The position numbers and the translations under genes were made by a program. Below are positions 10,547 to 20,412 of a stretch of DNA of 64,000 bases, piece after piece; the first letter of the stretch is position 1; every line of letters begins with the position of its first letter. The notes beneath the pieces are model-generated. The model saw nothing but the letters and a program-made list of their open reading frames with translations. It was not told the origin of the DNA and searched no databases. This DNA is from Qipengyuania spongiae (lineage in GTDB: Bacteria > Pseudomonadota > Alphaproteobacteria > Sphingomonadales > Sphingomonadaceae): NCBI RefSeq assembly GCF_026168555.1, contig NZ_CP092471.1, forward strand, positions 1,560,501 through 1,624,500, given 5' to 3'.

Positions 10547-10725
10547 TCCGACGCGCGGCATAGTACCCGCGATATCGAGATACCGCCGGATCCGATCCGG
10601 GCTGCGTCTCCCGTCTCGCTTCCCGCATCGGGAAGCATGTTTGGCCCGGGCGGGCGACGCATCACTCAAATGGGCCAAGCAAGCACCTCGGATGGGCCGG
10701 GGTGCCTCTGTTAAGGAGTTTGACG

Positions 10726-11604
10726 ATGCGCACAGGCGTTATCGCAAAGAAAGTCGGGATGACCCGTCTCTTCCAGGAGGACGGGCGGCACGTGCCGGTC
10801 ACCGTCCTCGCGCTGGAGAATTGCCAGGTTACCGCGCAGCGCACGCAGGAGCGTGACGGTTATTTCGCCGTCCAGCTCGGCGCGGGCGAGGCCAAGCAGA
10901 AGAACGTCAACAAGCCGCAGCGCGAAGCTTTCGCCAAGGCCGACGTCGGGCTGAAGATGAAGGTCGCGGAATTCCGCGTCGATGGCGAAGACGGGCTGCT
11001 GCCGGTCGGTGCCCGCATCTCGGCCGAGCATTTCATCGCTGGCCAGAAGGTCGACATCACTGGTCACACGCAGGGCAAGGGCTTCGCCGGCGCCATGAAG
11101 CGCTGGGGCTTCGGTGGTCTTCGCGCCACGCACGGTGTCTCGATCAGCCACCGTTCGCACGGTTCGACGGGTAACCGCCAGGATCCGGGCCGCGTGTTCA
11201 AGGGCAAGAAGATGGCCGGCCACATGGGCGACCGTCAGCGCACCCAGCAGAACCTCGAGATCGTCCGCACCGACGCCGATCGCGGCCTGCTCTTCGTCAA
11301 GGGCTCGGTTCCCGGCGCCAAGAACAGCTGGATGCTCGTTCGCGACGCCGTCAAGGTGAAGCACGAGGATCTGCCGTTCCCCGGCGTCATGTACCGCAAC
11401 CGCGACGAGTTCGAGCACCAGGAAGCCGAAGCCGGTCTGGTCGAGAGCGCGGCCGAGAGCCAGGTCAACCTCGAAGTTTCCGCCGAGCAGCAGGAAGAAC
11501 TGCTTGAGCAGCAGGATGCCGGCGTCGATGCCGACACCGGCGCGGCCGAAGATAACAGCACCACGCCCAGCGTCGACGACGCCGGCGAGAGCAAGGAGTC
11601 CTGA
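10726..11604 (+). CDS. rplC: 50S ribosomal protein L3 with acidic C-terminal tail
   Basis: L3 is an early 50S assembly protein that reaches the peptidyl-transferase centre. The core ([58 protein letters not shown]) is standard. At 292 residues it is clearly longer than the usual 205-240. The extra part begins after about residue 228 and is acidic and Gln/Ala-rich ([20 protein letters not shown]), ending GESKES. ATG at 10726 follows TAAGGAG. Confidence 0.97.
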   Translation: MRTGVIAKKVGMTRLFQEDGRHVPVTVLALENCQVTAQRTQERDGYFAVQLGAGEAKQKNVNKPQREAFAKADVGLKMKVAEFRVDGEDGLLPVGARISAEHFIAGQKVDITGHTQGKGFAGAMKRWGFGGLRATHGVSISHRSHGSTGNRQDPGRVFKGKKMAGHMGDRQRTQQNLEIVRTDADRGLLFVKGSVPGAKNSWMLVRDAVKVKHEDLPFPGVMYRNRDEFEHQEAEAGLVESAAESQVNLEVSAEQQEELLEQQDAGVDADTGAAEDNSTTPSVDDAGESKES

Positions 11605-11606
11605 TC

Positions 11607-12230
11607 GTGAAGGTCAAGGTCCAGAATCTGGATGGGAAGGCATCCGGCGATATCGAGCTCAACGATGCCGTTTTCGGCATCGAACCGCGCGCCGACATCC
11701 TTCACCGCGTCGTCACCTGGCAGCTTTGGAACCGTCGCGAGACGGCCCGTCCGACGCGCGAGCGTTCCGACGTTGCTCGCACCGGCAAGAAGTTCGGCCG
11801 TCAGAAGGGTTCGGGCGGCGCTCGCCACGGCGATCGCGGCGCTCCGATCTTCATCGGCGGCGGCAAGGCCCATGGTGCCCGCAAGCGCGACTTCACCAGC
11901 TCGCTGAACAAGAAAGTTCGTGCGCTGGGTCTGAAGATGGCGCTGTCAAGCAAGGCGAAGGACGGTCTCGTGATCGTCGACAGCCTCGAGCTCAAGGATG
12001 CCAAGACCAAGGCGCTCAAGGGCCAGTTCGACAAGAATGGCTGGAACGGCAAGGTCCTGGTCATCGGTGGCGAGAGCGTGGATGACGGTTTCCGCAAGGC
12101 GGCCGGCAACCTTCCGGGCGTGAACGTGCTGCCGGCGATCGGCGCCAACGTCTACGACATCCTGAAGCATGACACGCTGGTCCTCACCAAGGATGCGGTC
12201 GAGAAGCTGGAGGCGCGTTTCAATGGCTAA
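11607..12230 (+). CDS. rplD: 50S ribosomal protein L4
   Basis: L4 of 207 residues, lining the exit tunnel. The long loop with [22 protein letters not shown] sequence ([19 protein letters not shown]), [20 protein letters not shown], and the globular end are intact. It starts 2 bases after rplC. In E. coli L4 also represses the S10 operon through its leader; a leader hairpin exists here too. Confidence 0.97.
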   Translation: MKVKVQNLDGKASGDIELNDAVFGIEPRADILHRVVTWQLWNRRETARPTRERSDVARTGKKFGRQKGSGGARHGDRGAPIFIGGGKAHGARKRDFTSSLNKKVRALGLKMALSSKAKDGLVIVDSLELKDAKTKALKGQFDKNGWNGKVLVIGGESVDDGFRKAAGNLPGVNVLPAIGANVYDILKHDTLVLTKDAVEKLEARFNG

Positions 12231-12537
12231 GAAGCAGGCAATCGATGCGCGTCACTACGACGTGATCCTCAGCCCCCACATCACCGAAAAGTCGACCATG
12301 GCGTCCGAGCATAACGCGGTCGTCTTCAAGGTCGCGAACACCGCCACCAAGCCGCAGATCAAGGAAGCGATCGAAGCGCTCTACGATCGCAAGGTCGCGG
12401 CGGTGAACACGATGAACGTGAAGGGCAAGTCGAAGCGCTGGCGGGGCAAGCCCTATAAGCGGACCGACCAGAAGAAGGCGATCGTGACTCTCGCAGAGGG
12501 TCAGGATCCGATCGACATCACCGAAGGTGTGAGCTGA
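12223..12537 (+). CDS. rplW: 50S ribosomal protein L23
   Basis: L23 (104 residues) docks trigger factor and SRP at the tunnel exit. It has [19 protein letters not shown] and [21 protein letters not shown]. The ATG at 12223 overlaps the last eight bases of rplD, and the longer frame upstream is only the rplD shadow. Confidence 0.97.
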   Translation: MAKKQAIDARHYDVILSPHITEKSTMASEHNAVVFKVANTATKPQIKEAIEALYDRKVAAVNTMNVKGKSKRWRGKPYKRTDQKKAIVTLAEGQDPIDITEGVS

Positions 12538-12541
12538 TCCC

Positions 12542-13378
12542 ATGGCACTGAAGAATTATAAACCGACGAGCCCCGCGCGCCGCGGCCTCATTCTCGTCGA
12601 CAAGTCCGGCCTCCACAAGGGTGGTCCGGTCAAGTCGCTGACGGAAGGCAAGCGCAAGACGGGCGGCCGCAACAACAAGGGGCATGTGACCTCGCGCGGC
12701 ATCGCCGGCGGTCACAAGCAGAAGTACCGCTACATCGACTTCAAGCGTCGCAAGTGGCACGTCGAAGGCACCGTGGAACGGCTCGAATACGATCCGAACC
12801 GCACCGCATTCATCGCCCTGGTGAAGTATGAGGACGGCGAGCTCGCCTACATCATCGCGCCGCAGCGTCTCGCGGTCGGCGACAAGGTCGTCGCCGGCGA
12901 GCGGACCGACACGAAGCCGGGCAATGCCATGCTTCTCGGTCAGATGCCGGTCGGCACGATCTGCCACAATGTCGAGATGAAGCCGGGCAAAGGCGGTCAG
13001 ATCGCCCGTTCGGCGGGGACCTACGTCCAGCTGGTCGGTCGCGATCGGGGCATGGTCATCGTTCGTCTCAACAGCGGCGAGCAGCGTTACCTGCGGGCTG
13101 ATTGCATGGGCACGGTTGGCGCGGTGTCGAACCCCGACAACCAGAACCAGAACTTCGGCAAGGCCGGTCGCACCCGCTGGAAGGGCCGCCGTCCGCTGAC
13201 ACGCGGTGTCGCGAAGAACCCGGTCGATCACCCGCACGGTGGTGGCGAGGGCCGCACCTCGGGTGGCCGTCATCCGGTCACGCCGTGGGGCAAGCCGACC
13301 AAGGGCGCCCGCACCCGCAAGAACAAGCAGACGGACAAGATGATCATCCGTTCGCGCCACGCGAAGAAGAAGAGGTAA
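12542..13378 (+). CDS. rplB: 50S ribosomal protein L2
   Basis: L2 of 278 residues, required for subunit association and peptidyl transfer. [13 protein letters not shown] ([16 protein letters not shown]), [17 protein letters not shown] and [19 protein letters not shown] (with the conserved His) are present. It follows rplW after four bases. Confidence 0.98.
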   Translation: MALKNYKPTSPARRGLILVDKSGLHKGGPVKSLTEGKRKTGGRNNKGHVTSRGIAGGHKQKYRYIDFKRRKWHVEGTVERLEYDPNRTAFIALVKYEDGELAYIIAPQRLAVGDKVVAGERTDTKPGNAMLLGQMPVGTICHNVEMKPGKGGQIARSAGTYVQLVGRDRGMVIVRLNSGEQRYLRADCMGTVGAVSNPDNQNQNFGKAGRTRWKGRRPLTRGVAKNPVDHPHGGGEGRTSGGRHPVTPWGKPTKGARTRKNKQTDKMIIRSRHAKKKR

Positions 13379-13384
13379 CCGGAC

Positions 13385-13663
13385 ATGGCACGTTCCGTTT
13401 GGAAGGGTCCGTTCGTGGAGCTCAGCCTTCTCAAGAAGGCGCAGGAAGCTCAGGAAGCGAACACCAGCAACAAGCCGATCAAGACCTGGTCGCGGCGCAG
13501 CACCATTCTGCCCGACTTCGTCGGCCTGACGTTCAGCGTCTACAATGGGCACAAGTTCATCCCGGTGTCCGTTTCGGAAGAAATGGTCGGCCACAAGCTC
13601 GGCGAGTTCGCGCCCACGCGCACCTTCCCGGGCCACGCCGCCGACAAGAAGGGTAAGCGCTGA
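13385..13663 (+). CDS. rpsS: 30S ribosomal protein S19
   Basis: S19 of 92 residues in the 30S head. [37 protein letters not shown] and [18 protein letters not shown] are diagnostic. Its stop overlaps the rplV start (TGATGA), showing translational coupling. Confidence 0.98.
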   Translation: MARSVWKGPFVELSLLKKAQEAQEANTSNKPIKTWSRRSTILPDFVGLTFSVYNGHKFIPVSVSEEMVGHKLGEFAPTRTFPGHAADKKGKR

Positions 13664-14040
13664 TGAGCAAGCCTAAAGCACCCCGCCGCGTTGAGGATAA
13701 CGAGGCGCTCGCCGTCGGCACCACGATCCGTGGTTCGGCGCAGAAGCTCAACCTCGTCGCCGAGCTGATCCGCGGCAAGAAAGCCGAAGAGGCCATGAAT
13801 ATCCTCGCCTTCTCGAAGAAGGCGATGGCGCGCGATGCCAGCAAGGTTCTCGCTTCGGCGATTGCTAATGCGGAAAATAATCACGACTTGGACGTCGATG
13901 CGCTGGTGGTTGCCGAGGCATCCGTCGGCAAGTCGATCACCATGAAGCGGTTCCACGTTCGCGGCCGCGGCAAATCCACCCGTATCCTCAAGCCGTTCAG
14001 CCGGCTGCGGATCGTGGTTCGCGAGATGGAAGAGGCGTAA
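13663..14040 (+). CDS. rplV: 50S ribosomal protein L22
   Basis: L22 of 125 residues, whose beta-hairpin forms part of the exit tunnel. [26 protein letters not shown] and the C-terminal [19 protein letters not shown] are present. Start overlaps the rpsS stop. Confidence 0.98.
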   Translation: MSKPKAPRRVEDNEALAVGTTIRGSAQKLNLVAELIRGKKAEEAMNILAFSKKAMARDASKVLASAIANAENNHDLDVDALVVAEASVGKSITMKRFHVRGRGKSTRILKPFSRLRIVVREMEEA

Positions 14041-14041
14041 G

Positions 14042-14737
14042 ATGGGTCAGAAGAGCAATCCGATCGGTCTGCGCCTGCAGATCAACCGCACTTGGGACAG
14101 TCGCTGGTACGCCGAAGGTCGCGACTATGCCAAGCTGCTGAGCGAAGACATCGAGATCCGTAAGCACATCTTCGACTCGCTGCCCCAGGCCGCTATCTCG
14201 AAGGTTGTGATCGAGCGTCCGGCAAAGCTTTGCCGCATCTCGATCTATGCGGCGCGTCCCGGCGTCATCATCGGCAAGAAGGGCGCGGACATCGAGAAGC
14301 TGCGCACCAAGCTGTCGCGGATGACCGCCAGCGAAGTGAAGCTGAACATCGTTGAAATCCGCAAGCCGGAAATCGACGCCAAGCTCGTCGCGCAGGGCGT
14401 GGCCGATCAGCTGATCCGCCGCATCGCCTTCCGCCGCGCGATGAAGCGTGCGGTGCAGTCGGCGCTTCGTCTGGGTGCCGAGGGCATCAAGATCGTGTGC
14501 GGCGGCCGTCTCGGCGGTGCCGAGATCGCCCGCGTGGAATGGTATCGCGAAGGTCGCGTCCCGCTTCACACGCTGCGTGCCAATGTCGACTATGCCGAAG
14601 CCGAAGCGCTCACCGCCTACGGGATCATCGGCATCAAGGTCTGGATCTTCAAGGGCGAGATTCTCGCGCACGATCCGACCGCTCAGGACCGCCTGATGAT
14701 GGAAGCGCAGACTTCCGGCGTTCGGCCGGCGCGCTGA
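14042..14737 (+). CDS. rpsC: 30S ribosomal protein S3
   Basis: S3 of 231 residues with N-terminal [20 protein letters not shown], a type II KH domain containing [14 protein letters not shown], and the C-terminal domain [26 protein letters not shown] (in part). It forms the mRNA entry site and helicase with S4/S5. It is one base after rplV. Confidence 0.98.
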   Translation: MGQKSNPIGLRLQINRTWDSRWYAEGRDYAKLLSEDIEIRKHIFDSLPQAAISKVVIERPAKLCRISIYAARPGVIIGKKGADIEKLRTKLSRMTASEVKLNIVEIRKPEIDAKLVAQGVADQLIRRIAFRRAMKRAVQSALRLGAEGIKIVCGGRLGGAEIARVEWYREGRVPLHTLRANVDYAEAEALTAYGIIGIKVWIFKGEILAHDPTAQDRLMMEAQTSGVRPAR

Positions 14738-14758
14738 TTGCAGGTATAGGAAAGAACC

Positions 14759-15193
14759 ATGCTGCAACCGAAGAAAACCAAGTTCCGCAAGGCGTTCAAG
14801 GGCCGTATCCACGGCAACGCCAAGGGCGGCACGGCACTGAATTTCGGCTCCTACGGGCTCAAGGCCCTGGAACCGGAACGCATCACCGCGCGCCAGATCG
14901 AAGCCGCGCGTCGTGCGATCACGCGCCACATCAAGCGTCAGGGACGCCTGTGGATCCGCGTGTTCCCGGATGTTCCCGTGTCCAAGAAGCCGGCCGAAGT
15001 CCGTCAGGGTAAGGGCAAGGGTTCGGTGGAATACTGGGCCGCGCGTGTGAAGCCGGGCCGTATCCTGTTCGAACTCGATGGCGTTGCCGGCCCGCTGGCC
15101 GCCGAGGCGTTCGAGCGTGCGGCGATGAAGCTGCCGGTCAAGACCAAGGTCGTCGCCCGCTTTGGCGACACCGCTCACCTCGGAGGCGAATGA
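14759..15193 (+). CDS. rplP: 50S ribosomal protein L16
   Basis: L16 of 144 residues, located at the A-site side of the 50S subunit. [54 protein letters not shown] and [18 protein letters not shown] are conserved. Its stop overlaps the first possible rpmC start. Confidence 0.98.
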   Translation: MLQPKKTKFRKAFKGRIHGNAKGGTALNFGSYGLKALEPERITARQIEAARRAITRHIKRQGRLWIRVFPDVPVSKKPAEVRQGKGKGSVEYWAARVKPGRILFELDGVAGPLAAEAFERAAMKLPVKTKVVARFGDTAHLGGE

Positions 15194-15432
15194 TGGCCCA
15201 GAAGAAGCCCACCGCTGAAGACATGCGGACGAAGACCGACGACCAGCTTTCCGAGCAGCTCGTCGATCTGAAGAAGGAGCAGTTCAACCTGCGCTTCCAG
15301 GCCGCCACCAACCAGCTCGAGCGTCCGGCGCGGATCAAAGAAGTCCGTCGCGACATCGCCCGCATCAAGACGCTTCAGACCGAGCGCCAGGCCACCGCGA
15401 AGAGCGCGGCCGGCACGAAAGAGAAGGCCTGA
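15193..15432 (+). CDS. rpmC: 50S ribosomal protein L29
   Basis: L29 of 79 residues (family usual about 65-70), at the tunnel exit next to L23. The coiled-coil core [20 protein letters not shown] and [14 protein letters not shown] are present. Two adjacent ATGs exist (15190 and 15193); the second has better spacing from GGAGG and gives MAQKK. The C-terminus has an extra Lys/Ala-rich tail. Confidence 0.95.
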   Translation: MAQKKPTAEDMRTKTDDQLSEQLVDLKKEQFNLRFQAATNQLERPARIKEVRRDIARIKTLQTERQATAKSAAGTKEKA

Positions 15433-15434
15433 AC

Positions 15435-15725
15435 ATGCCCAAGCGTATCCTCATCGGCACGGTCACCTCGAACAAGACCGACAAGACCGTGACCGTGCTC
15501 GTCGAGCGCAAGGTGAAGCACCCGCTCTACGGGAAGATCATCCGCCGTTCGAAGAAGTATCACGCCCACGACGAGCAGAACGAGTATGAACTCGGCGACA
15601 TCGTGCGGATCGAAGAGACCAAGCCGATCTCCAAGACCAAGACCTGGGCCGTGAAGGACCGGGTCACGGCGGGCGGCACGCAGGCGGTGGATGCCGACCT
15701 CGAGGTCGAAGCCGCAGGCAACTGA
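15435..15725 (+). CDS. rpsQ: 30S ribosomal protein S17
   Basis: S17 of 96 residues, an OB-fold 16S rRNA binder. [44 protein letters not shown] and [18 protein letters not shown] are diagnostic. A 15-residue acidic tail ([11 protein letters not shown]) extends past the family core. Confidence 0.97.
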   Translation: MPKRILIGTVTSNKTDKTVTVLVERKVKHPLYGKIIRRSKKYHAHDEQNEYELGDIVRIEETKPISKTKTWAVKDRVTAGGTQAVDADLEVEAAGN

Positions 15726-15780
15726 CGAATTAGGAACTGCCGGACCCGTTCCGGCAAGCCAGTGAGAAGGAACCGGATCG

Positions 15781-16149
15781 ATGATCCAGATGCAATCCAA
15801 TCTCGACGTCGCGGACAACAGCGGCGCCAAGCGCGTCCAGTGCATCAAGGTACTGGGCGGGTCGAAGCGTCGCACCGCGAGTGTCGGGGACGTGATCGTG
15901 GTTTCCGTGAAGGAAGCCCAGCCACGCGCCAAGGTGAAGAAGGGCGACGTCCATCGCGCCGTGATCGTGCGCACCAAGAAGGACGTCCGCCGCCCCGATG
16001 GCAGCGTGATCCGTTTCGACAGCAATGCTGCCGTGCTCGTCAACAAGAGCGAGGAGCCGATCGGCACTCGTATCTTCGGCCCGGTCGTCCGCGAGCTTCG
16101 CGGCAAGGGCTTCATGAAGATCATCTCGCTTGCGCCGGAGGTGCTGTGA
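15781..16149 (+). CDS. rplN: 50S ribosomal protein L14
   Basis: L14 of 122 residues, forming intersubunit bridges. [27 protein letters not shown] and the C-terminal [23 protein letters not shown] match the family throughout. It starts 55 bases after rpsQ and its TGA overlaps the rplX ATG. Confidence 0.98.
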   Translation: MIQMQSNLDVADNSGAKRVQCIKVLGGSKRRTASVGDVIVVSVKEAQPRAKVKKGDVHRAVIVRTKKDVRRPDGSVIRFDSNAAVLVNKSEEPIGTRIFGPVVRELRGKGFMKIISLAPEVL

Positions 16150-16469
16150 TGGCTGCTGCAAAGATCAAGAAGGGTGACACCGTCGTCGTTCTGTCCGGCA
16201 AGGACAAGGGCAACACCGGCACCGTCCAGAAGGTCATGCCCAAAGAGGGCAAGATCGTCGTGGAAGGCGTGAACGTCGCCACCCGCCATCGCAAGCCGAG
16301 CCAGCAGAACCCGCAGGGCGGGCTCGACCGGTTCGCCGCGCCCATGTCGATCGGCAAGGTCGCGATCGCCGATCCGAAGGATGGCAAGCCGACCCGCGTC
16401 CGCTTCGAGCAGAAGGACGGCAAGAAGGTCCGCGTTGCAGTCAAGTCCGGGGAGACCATCGATGGCTGA
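16149..16469 (+). CDS. rplX: 50S ribosomal protein L24
   Basis: L24 of 106 residues, an assembly initiator with a KOW motif ([20 protein letters not shown]). [20 protein letters not shown] and [10 protein letters not shown] follow. The start overlaps the rplN stop (ATGA), so the long open frame upstream is a shadow. Confidence 0.97.
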   Translation: MAAAKIKKGDTVVVLSGKDKGNTGTVQKVMPKEGKIVVEGVNVATRHRKPSQQNPQGGLDRFAAPMSIGKVAIADPKDGKPTRVRFEQKDGKKVRVAVKSGETIDG

Positions 16470-17046
16470 TTACAAGCCCCGCATGAAGTCCAAGTACGAG
16501 GACGAGATCGTCAAGGCGATGACCGAGAAGTTCGGTTACGCCAACCGTCTCGCCGTACCCAAGCTAGAGAAGATCACGCTCAACATGGGCGTGGGTGAGG
16601 CGAGCCAGGACAAAAAGAAGGTCCAGACCGCCGCCGAAGAAATGGCGCTGATCGCCGGCCAGAAGCCGGTCATCACCAAGGCGAAAAAGTCGATCGCGCA
16701 GTTCAAGCTGCGTGAAGGCATGCCGATCGGTGCGAAGGTGACCCTGCGTCGCGACCGGATGTTCGAATTCCTCGATCGGCTCGTGACCATCGCCATGCCG
16801 CGCATCCGCGACTTTCGCGGATTGAATCCCCGTTCTTTCGACGGGCGCGGCAATTATGCTATGGGCCTGAAGGAACAGATCGTGTTCCCGGAAATCTCGT
16901 ACGACAAGATCGAGAAGGTCCGGGGCATGGACATCATCGTAACCACCACGGCGAAGACCGACGAGGAAGCGCGCGAGTTGCTCCGTCTGTTCGGTTTCCC
17001 GTTCCCGGGCGACAAGTCGTCCGAAGCAGAGAAGGAAGCGGCGTAA
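16462..17046 (+). CDS. rplE: 50S ribosomal protein L5
   Basis: L5 of 194 residues, binding 5S r[45 protein letters not shown], and [19 protein letters not shown] are conserved. ATG at 16462 overlaps the end of rplX. A short acidic tail (SSEAEKEAA) follows the family core. Confidence 0.97.
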   Translation: MADYKPRMKSKYEDEIVKAMTEKFGYANRLAVPKLEKITLNMGVGEASQDKKKVQTAAEEMALIAGQKPVITKAKKSIAQFKLREGMPIGAKVTLRRDRMFEFLDRLVTIAMPRIRDFRGLNPRSFDGRGNYAMGLKEQIVFPEISYDKIEKVRGMDIIVTTTAKTDEEARELLRLFGFPFPGDKSSEAEKEAA

Positions 17047-17072
17047 GCCGCTAGCAAAGGAACTTAAGTCCA

Positions 17073-17378
17073 ATGGCGAAACTGAGTTCGATCAACAAGA
17101 ACGAGCGTCGCAAGAAGCTCGTCAAGCAGTATGCGGACAAGTACGCGAAGCTCAAGGCGATCGCGGATGACGAGTCGCTCGACGATACCGAGCGTCTGAT
17201 GGCCCGGCTCAAGATGGCCGAACTGCCGCGCAATGCGAACCCGACCCGGGTGCGCAACCGCTGCTCCACGACCGGCCGCCCCCGCGGCTACTACCGCAAG
17301 TTCGGCCTCAACCGCATTGAACTGCGCGACCTCGGCAACAAGGGGATGATCCCCGGTTTGACCAAGTCGAGCTGGTGA
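17073..17378 (+). CDS. rpsN: 30S ribosomal protein S14
   Basis: S14 of 101 residues, long zinc-free form (no CxxC pair). [26 protein letters not shown] and the end [18 protein letters not shown] are diagnostic. Located in the spc part of the cluster. Confidence 0.98.
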   Translation: MAKLSSINKNERRKKLVKQYADKYAKLKAIADDESLDDTERLMARLKMAELPRNANPTRVRNRCSTTGRPRGYYRKFGLNRIELRDLGNKGMIPGLTKSSW

Positions 17379-17389
17379 GGGTTTAGAAG

Positions 17390-17785
17390 ATGGCTATGAC
17401 CGATCCCCTGGGTGACATGCTCACCCGCATCCGCAACGGCCAGCAGGCGAAGAAGGACAGCGTCCTGTCGCCCGCCAGCAAGCTGCGCGCCAACGTGCTC
17501 GAGGTTCTCCAGCGCGAAGGTTACATCCGTGGCTTCAGCGAGGATTCCTCCGGTAAGCACGCCGCGCTGCGGATCGAACTGAAGTATTTCGAAGGCGAAC
17601 CTGCGATCAAGCATGTCGCTCGCGTCTCCAAGCCGGGCCGCCGCGTCTATTCGGGTTCCAAAGAACTGCCGATCGTGCGCAATGGCCTCGGTATCACCAT
17701 CGTCTCGACGCCGAAGGGCGTGCTTTCGGACAACGAAGCGCGTTCGGAAAATGTCGGCGGCGAAGTGCTGGCGGAGGTGTTCTGA
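17390..17785 (+). CDS. rpsH: 30S ribosomal protein S8
   Basis: S8 of 131 residues; in E. coli the spc operon repressor as well as a 16S rRNA binder. [20 protein letters not shown] and [15 protein letters not shown], then [20 protein letters not shown] are present. Its TGA overlaps the rplF start. Confidence 0.98.
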   Translation: MAMTDPLGDMLTRIRNGQQAKKDSVLSPASKLRANVLEVLQREGYIRGFSEDSSGKHAALRIELKYFEGEPAIKHVARVSKPGRRVYSGSKELPIVRNGLGITIVSTPKGVLSDNEARSENVGGEVLAEVF

Positions 17786-18318
17786 TGAGCCGCATCGGCA
17801 AACGTCCGGTGGCGATCCCCAGCGGGGTCTCCGCCAATATCGAAGGCAGCACACTTTCGGTCAAAGGTCCCAAGGGCACTCTGACCATGGGTCTGTCCGA
17901 TCTGATCGACTACAAGGTCGAGAATGAAGAGATCTCGGTGCAGCCGGCCAATCCGAGCCGTGCGGCGCGCAATCACTGGGGCATGCAGCGCACGCTGGTG
18001 TCGAACTTGGTCGAAGGCGTCACCGAGGGCTTCACCAAGACCCTGCAGCTCACCGGCGTCGGCTATCGTGCGCAGGCGCAGGGCAAGAAGCTCAAGCTTC
18101 AGCTCGGTTATTCGCACGACGTCGATCTCGACGTGCCGGAAGGCCTCGACGTTCAGACCCCTGATCAGACGACTATCCACGTAACGGGGATCGACAAACA
18201 AAAGGTCGGTCAGTTCGCCGCAGAAATCCGTCGCTGGCGCAAGCCCGAGCCGTACAAGGGCAAGGGTATCAAGTACCAGGGCGAATACATCTTCCGCAAG
18301 GAAGGGAAGAAGAAGTAA
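17785..18318 (+). CDS. rplF: 50S ribosomal protein L6
   Basis: L6 of 177 residues near the factor-binding site. [45 protein letters not shown] and [14 protein letters not shown] define it. Coupled to rpsH by an ATGA overlap. Confidence 0.98.
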   Translation: MSRIGKRPVAIPSGVSANIEGSTLSVKGPKGTLTMGLSDLIDYKVENEEISVQPANPSRAARNHWGMQRTLVSNLVEGVTEGFTKTLQLTGVGYRAQAQGKKLKLQLGYSHDVDLDVPEGLDVQTPDQTTIHVTGIDKQKVGQFAAEIRRWRKPEPYKGKGIKYQGEYIFRKEGKKK

Positions 18319-18319
18319 G

Positions 18320-18664
18320 ATGGCAAAGCTTTCCCTCTTCGAGCGCCGCCGCCGCCGCGTGCGGACCGCCCTGCGCCGCCGTGCCGGCGACAAGCCGCGG
18401 CTGTCCGTGCACCGCACCGGCAAGCACATCTACGCCCAGATCATCGACGATGCTTCGGGCAAGACGGTCGCTGCCGCTTCCACTCTCGGCGGTTCCTCGT
18501 CGGGTGCCAATGTGGACGCCGCCACCAAGGTCGGGAGCGACATTGCCGCTGCCGCCAAGCAGGCCGGCGTGACCACTGTCGTGTTCGATCGCGGCGGGTT
18601 CCTTTTCCATGGCCGCGTCAAGGCGCTGGCCGACGCCGCCCGCGAAGGCGGGCTGGAGTTCTGA
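18320..18664 (+). CDS. rplR: 50S ribosomal protein L18
   Basis: L18 of 114 residues, 5S rRNA binder. [33 protein letters not shown] and [26 protein letters not shown] are standard. The stop overlaps the first rpsE ATG. Confidence 0.98.
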   Translation: MAKLSLFERRRRRVRTALRRRAGDKPRLSVHRTGKHIYAQIIDDASGKTVAAASTLGGSSSGANVDAATKVGSDIAAAAKQAGVTTVVFDRGGFLFHGRVKALADAAREGGLEF

Positions 18665-19524
18665 TGATGGCTGACGAAAACACAACCGAAGAAAACCAGG
18701 CGAACACGGCTCCGGCCGAGACGCCCGAGGTCGCCAAGGCGAAGGCCGATTCCGGCGTGGTCGAAGCACAGACCGAAAACGCGGTGACGAACGAGAAGCC
18801 GGCAATCGCCGACACTCCGTCGGAAGCCGAAGCCAACCAAGATCCCGCGCAGGGTGCCGAAGGACAGCCCGAACAGCGTGGTCGTGGTGGCCGGGGTGGT
18901 CGTGACAATCGCGGCGGCGGCGATCGTGATCGTGGTCGTGGTCGTGGCGGTCGCGACAATCGTCGGGGCAACCGCCGCGAGGAAGAAGACGACGGCATCA
19001 TCGAGAAGCTGGTCCACATCAACCGCGTCTCCAAGACGGTGAAGGGCGGTAAGCGCTTCGGCTTCGCGGCGCTGGTCGTGGTCGGTGACGGTTCGGGCCG
19101 CGTCGGCTTCGGCAAGGGCAAGGCCCGCGAAGTGCCGGAGGCGATCTCCAAGGCGACCGCCGCCGCGCGCAAGCACATGGTTCGCGTCCCGCTCAAGGAA
19201 GGTCGCACGCTTCATCATGACGGCAACGGCCGTTTTGGTGCCGGCAAGGTCACCGTCCGCACTGCGCCTCCGGGTACCGGTATCATTGCCGGCGGTCCGA
19301 TGCGCGCCGTGTTCGAGAGCCTCGGCGTTTCCGACGTCGTGACCAAATCGGTCGGTACGTCCAACCCTTACAACATGATCCGCGCCACCTTCGACGCGCT
19401 GACCAACCAGACTTCGCCGAAGTCGGTCGCTCAGCGTCGTGGCAAGAAGGTTGCCGACCTGCTGGGTCGCGGCGGCGCGTCCGAGGCGGAGGCACACGCC
19501 GACGCCGCGGCTGTTGCGGAGTAA
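18664..19524 (+). CDS. rpsE: 30S ribosomal protein S5 with RGG-rich N-terminal extension
   Basis: The C-terminal two thirds is normal S5 ([61 protein letters not shown]), which helps unwind mRNA at the entry channel and controls decoding accuracy. The total of 286 residues is well above the usual 165-200. The extra N-terminus has an acidic Glu/Ala part (residues 3-66) and then an Arg-Gly part (about 69-100) made of [11 protein letters not shown] and RDRGRGRGG blocks. ATG at 18664 overlaps the rplR stop and the extension stays in frame throughout. Confidence 0.96.
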   Translation: MMADENTTEENQANTAPAETPEVAKAKADSGVVEAQTENAVTNEKPAIADTPSEAEANQDPAQGAEGQPEQRGRGGRGGRDNRGGGDRDRGRGRGGRDNRRGNRREEEDDGIIEKLVHINRVSKTVKGGKRFGFAALVVVGDGSGRVGFGKGKAREVPEAISKATAAARKHMVRVPLKEGRTLHHDGNGRFGAGKVTVRTAPPGTGIIAGGPMRAVFESLGVSDVVTKSVGTSNPYNMIRATFDALTNQTSPKSVAQRRGKKVADLLGRGGASEAEAHADAAAVAE

Positions 19525-19530
19525 TTCGAG

Positions 19531-19716
19531 ATGGCAAACACCAACACCATCAAGATCAAGCAGATCGGCTCGCCCATTCGGCGTCCCGAAAGCCAGAAGA
19601 AGATCCTGATCGGCCTCGGCCTCGGCAAGATGCATCGTGTTGTCGAACTTCAGGATACTCCTGAAGTTCGCGGCGCCATTGCCAAACTGCCGCATATGGT
19701 CCAGGTGATCGACTGA
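19531..19716 (+). CDS. rpmD: 50S ribosomal protein L30
   Basis: L30 of 61 residues. [33 protein letters not shown] (shown in part: [14 protein letters not shown]) and NTP-like end [10 protein letters not shown] are diagnostic. It is followed at once by a strong terminator hairpin. Confidence 0.97.
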   Translation: MANTNTIKIKQIGSPIRRPESQKKILIGLGLGKMHRVVELQDTPEVRGAIAKLPHMVQVID

Positions 19717-19721
19717 TCGAT

Positions 19722-19751
19722 CGGGCGTCCCTCGCGGGGCGCCCGTTTTTT
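19722..19751 (+). terminator. terminator inside the spc operon, rpmD / rplO
   Basis: CGGGCG (19722-19727) and CCC pair with GGG and CGCCCG (19740-19745) around a TCGC loop; six T follow (19746-19751). It begins 6 bases after the rpmD stop and 33 bases before rplO. Confidence 0.8.
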
Positions 19752-19783
19752 GAGCGCGAACAAAGCGAAAGCGAGTGCAGACT

Positions 19784-20308
19784 ATGAAACTTACCGACAT
19801 CCGCGACAATGATGGTGCCCGCAAGAGCCGCATGCGTGTGGGCCGGGGCATAGGCTCGGGCAAGGGCAAGACCGCAGGGCGCGGCCAGAAGGGCCAGAAG
19901 AGCCGTTCTGGCGTCGCCATCAAGGGCTTCGAGGGTGGCCAGATGCCGCTCCACATGCGCCTGCCGAAGCGCGGCTTCAACAACCCCTTCGCGAAGGATT
20001 ATGCCGAAGTGAACCTGGGCATGGTCCAGAAGTTCATCGACGCCGGCAAGCTCGACACTAGCGGCACGCTCGACCACCAGGTGCTCAAGGCTGCCGGTCT
20101 TGCGCGCGGCGGCAAGGATGGCGTGCGTCTGCTCGGCAAGGGCGAGCTGACCGCGAAGGTCTCGTTCAAGGTCGCCGGTGCGTCCAAGGGTGCCATCGAA
20201 GCGGTCGAGAAGGCCGGCGGTTCGGTCGAGGTGATCGAGAAGGCGCAGCCCGAGCACGAGAAGAAGGCCGCGCGCACCGCCGCCAACAAGGCTGCCAAGT
20301 CGAACTGA
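19784..20308 (+). CDS. rplO: 50S ribosomal protein L15
   Basis: L15 of 174 residues, slightly longer than usual because of a Lys/Ala-rich tail. [30 protein letters not shown] (part) and [17 protein letters not shown] identify it; it organises 23S rRNA late in assembly. ATG at 19784 gives MKLTDIRDN. Confidence 0.97.
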   Translation: MKLTDIRDNDGARKSRMRVGRGIGSGKGKTAGRGQKGQKSRSGVAIKGFEGGQMPLHMRLPKRGFNNPFAKDYAEVNLGMVQKFIDAGKLDTSGTLDHQVLKAAGLARGGKDGVRLLGKGELTAKVSFKVAGASKGAIEAVEKAGGSVEVIEKAQPEHEKKAARTAANKAAKSN

Positions 20309-20412
20309 CGGGCAAAAGTTCGGGAGCGGGTTCGACAACCGGTCACCCGCTCCCTATCTGTCCGGTCATCGCCGGGGACGGGCCGGCGCCAAGCTAGGAT
20401 CGACCACGTACC

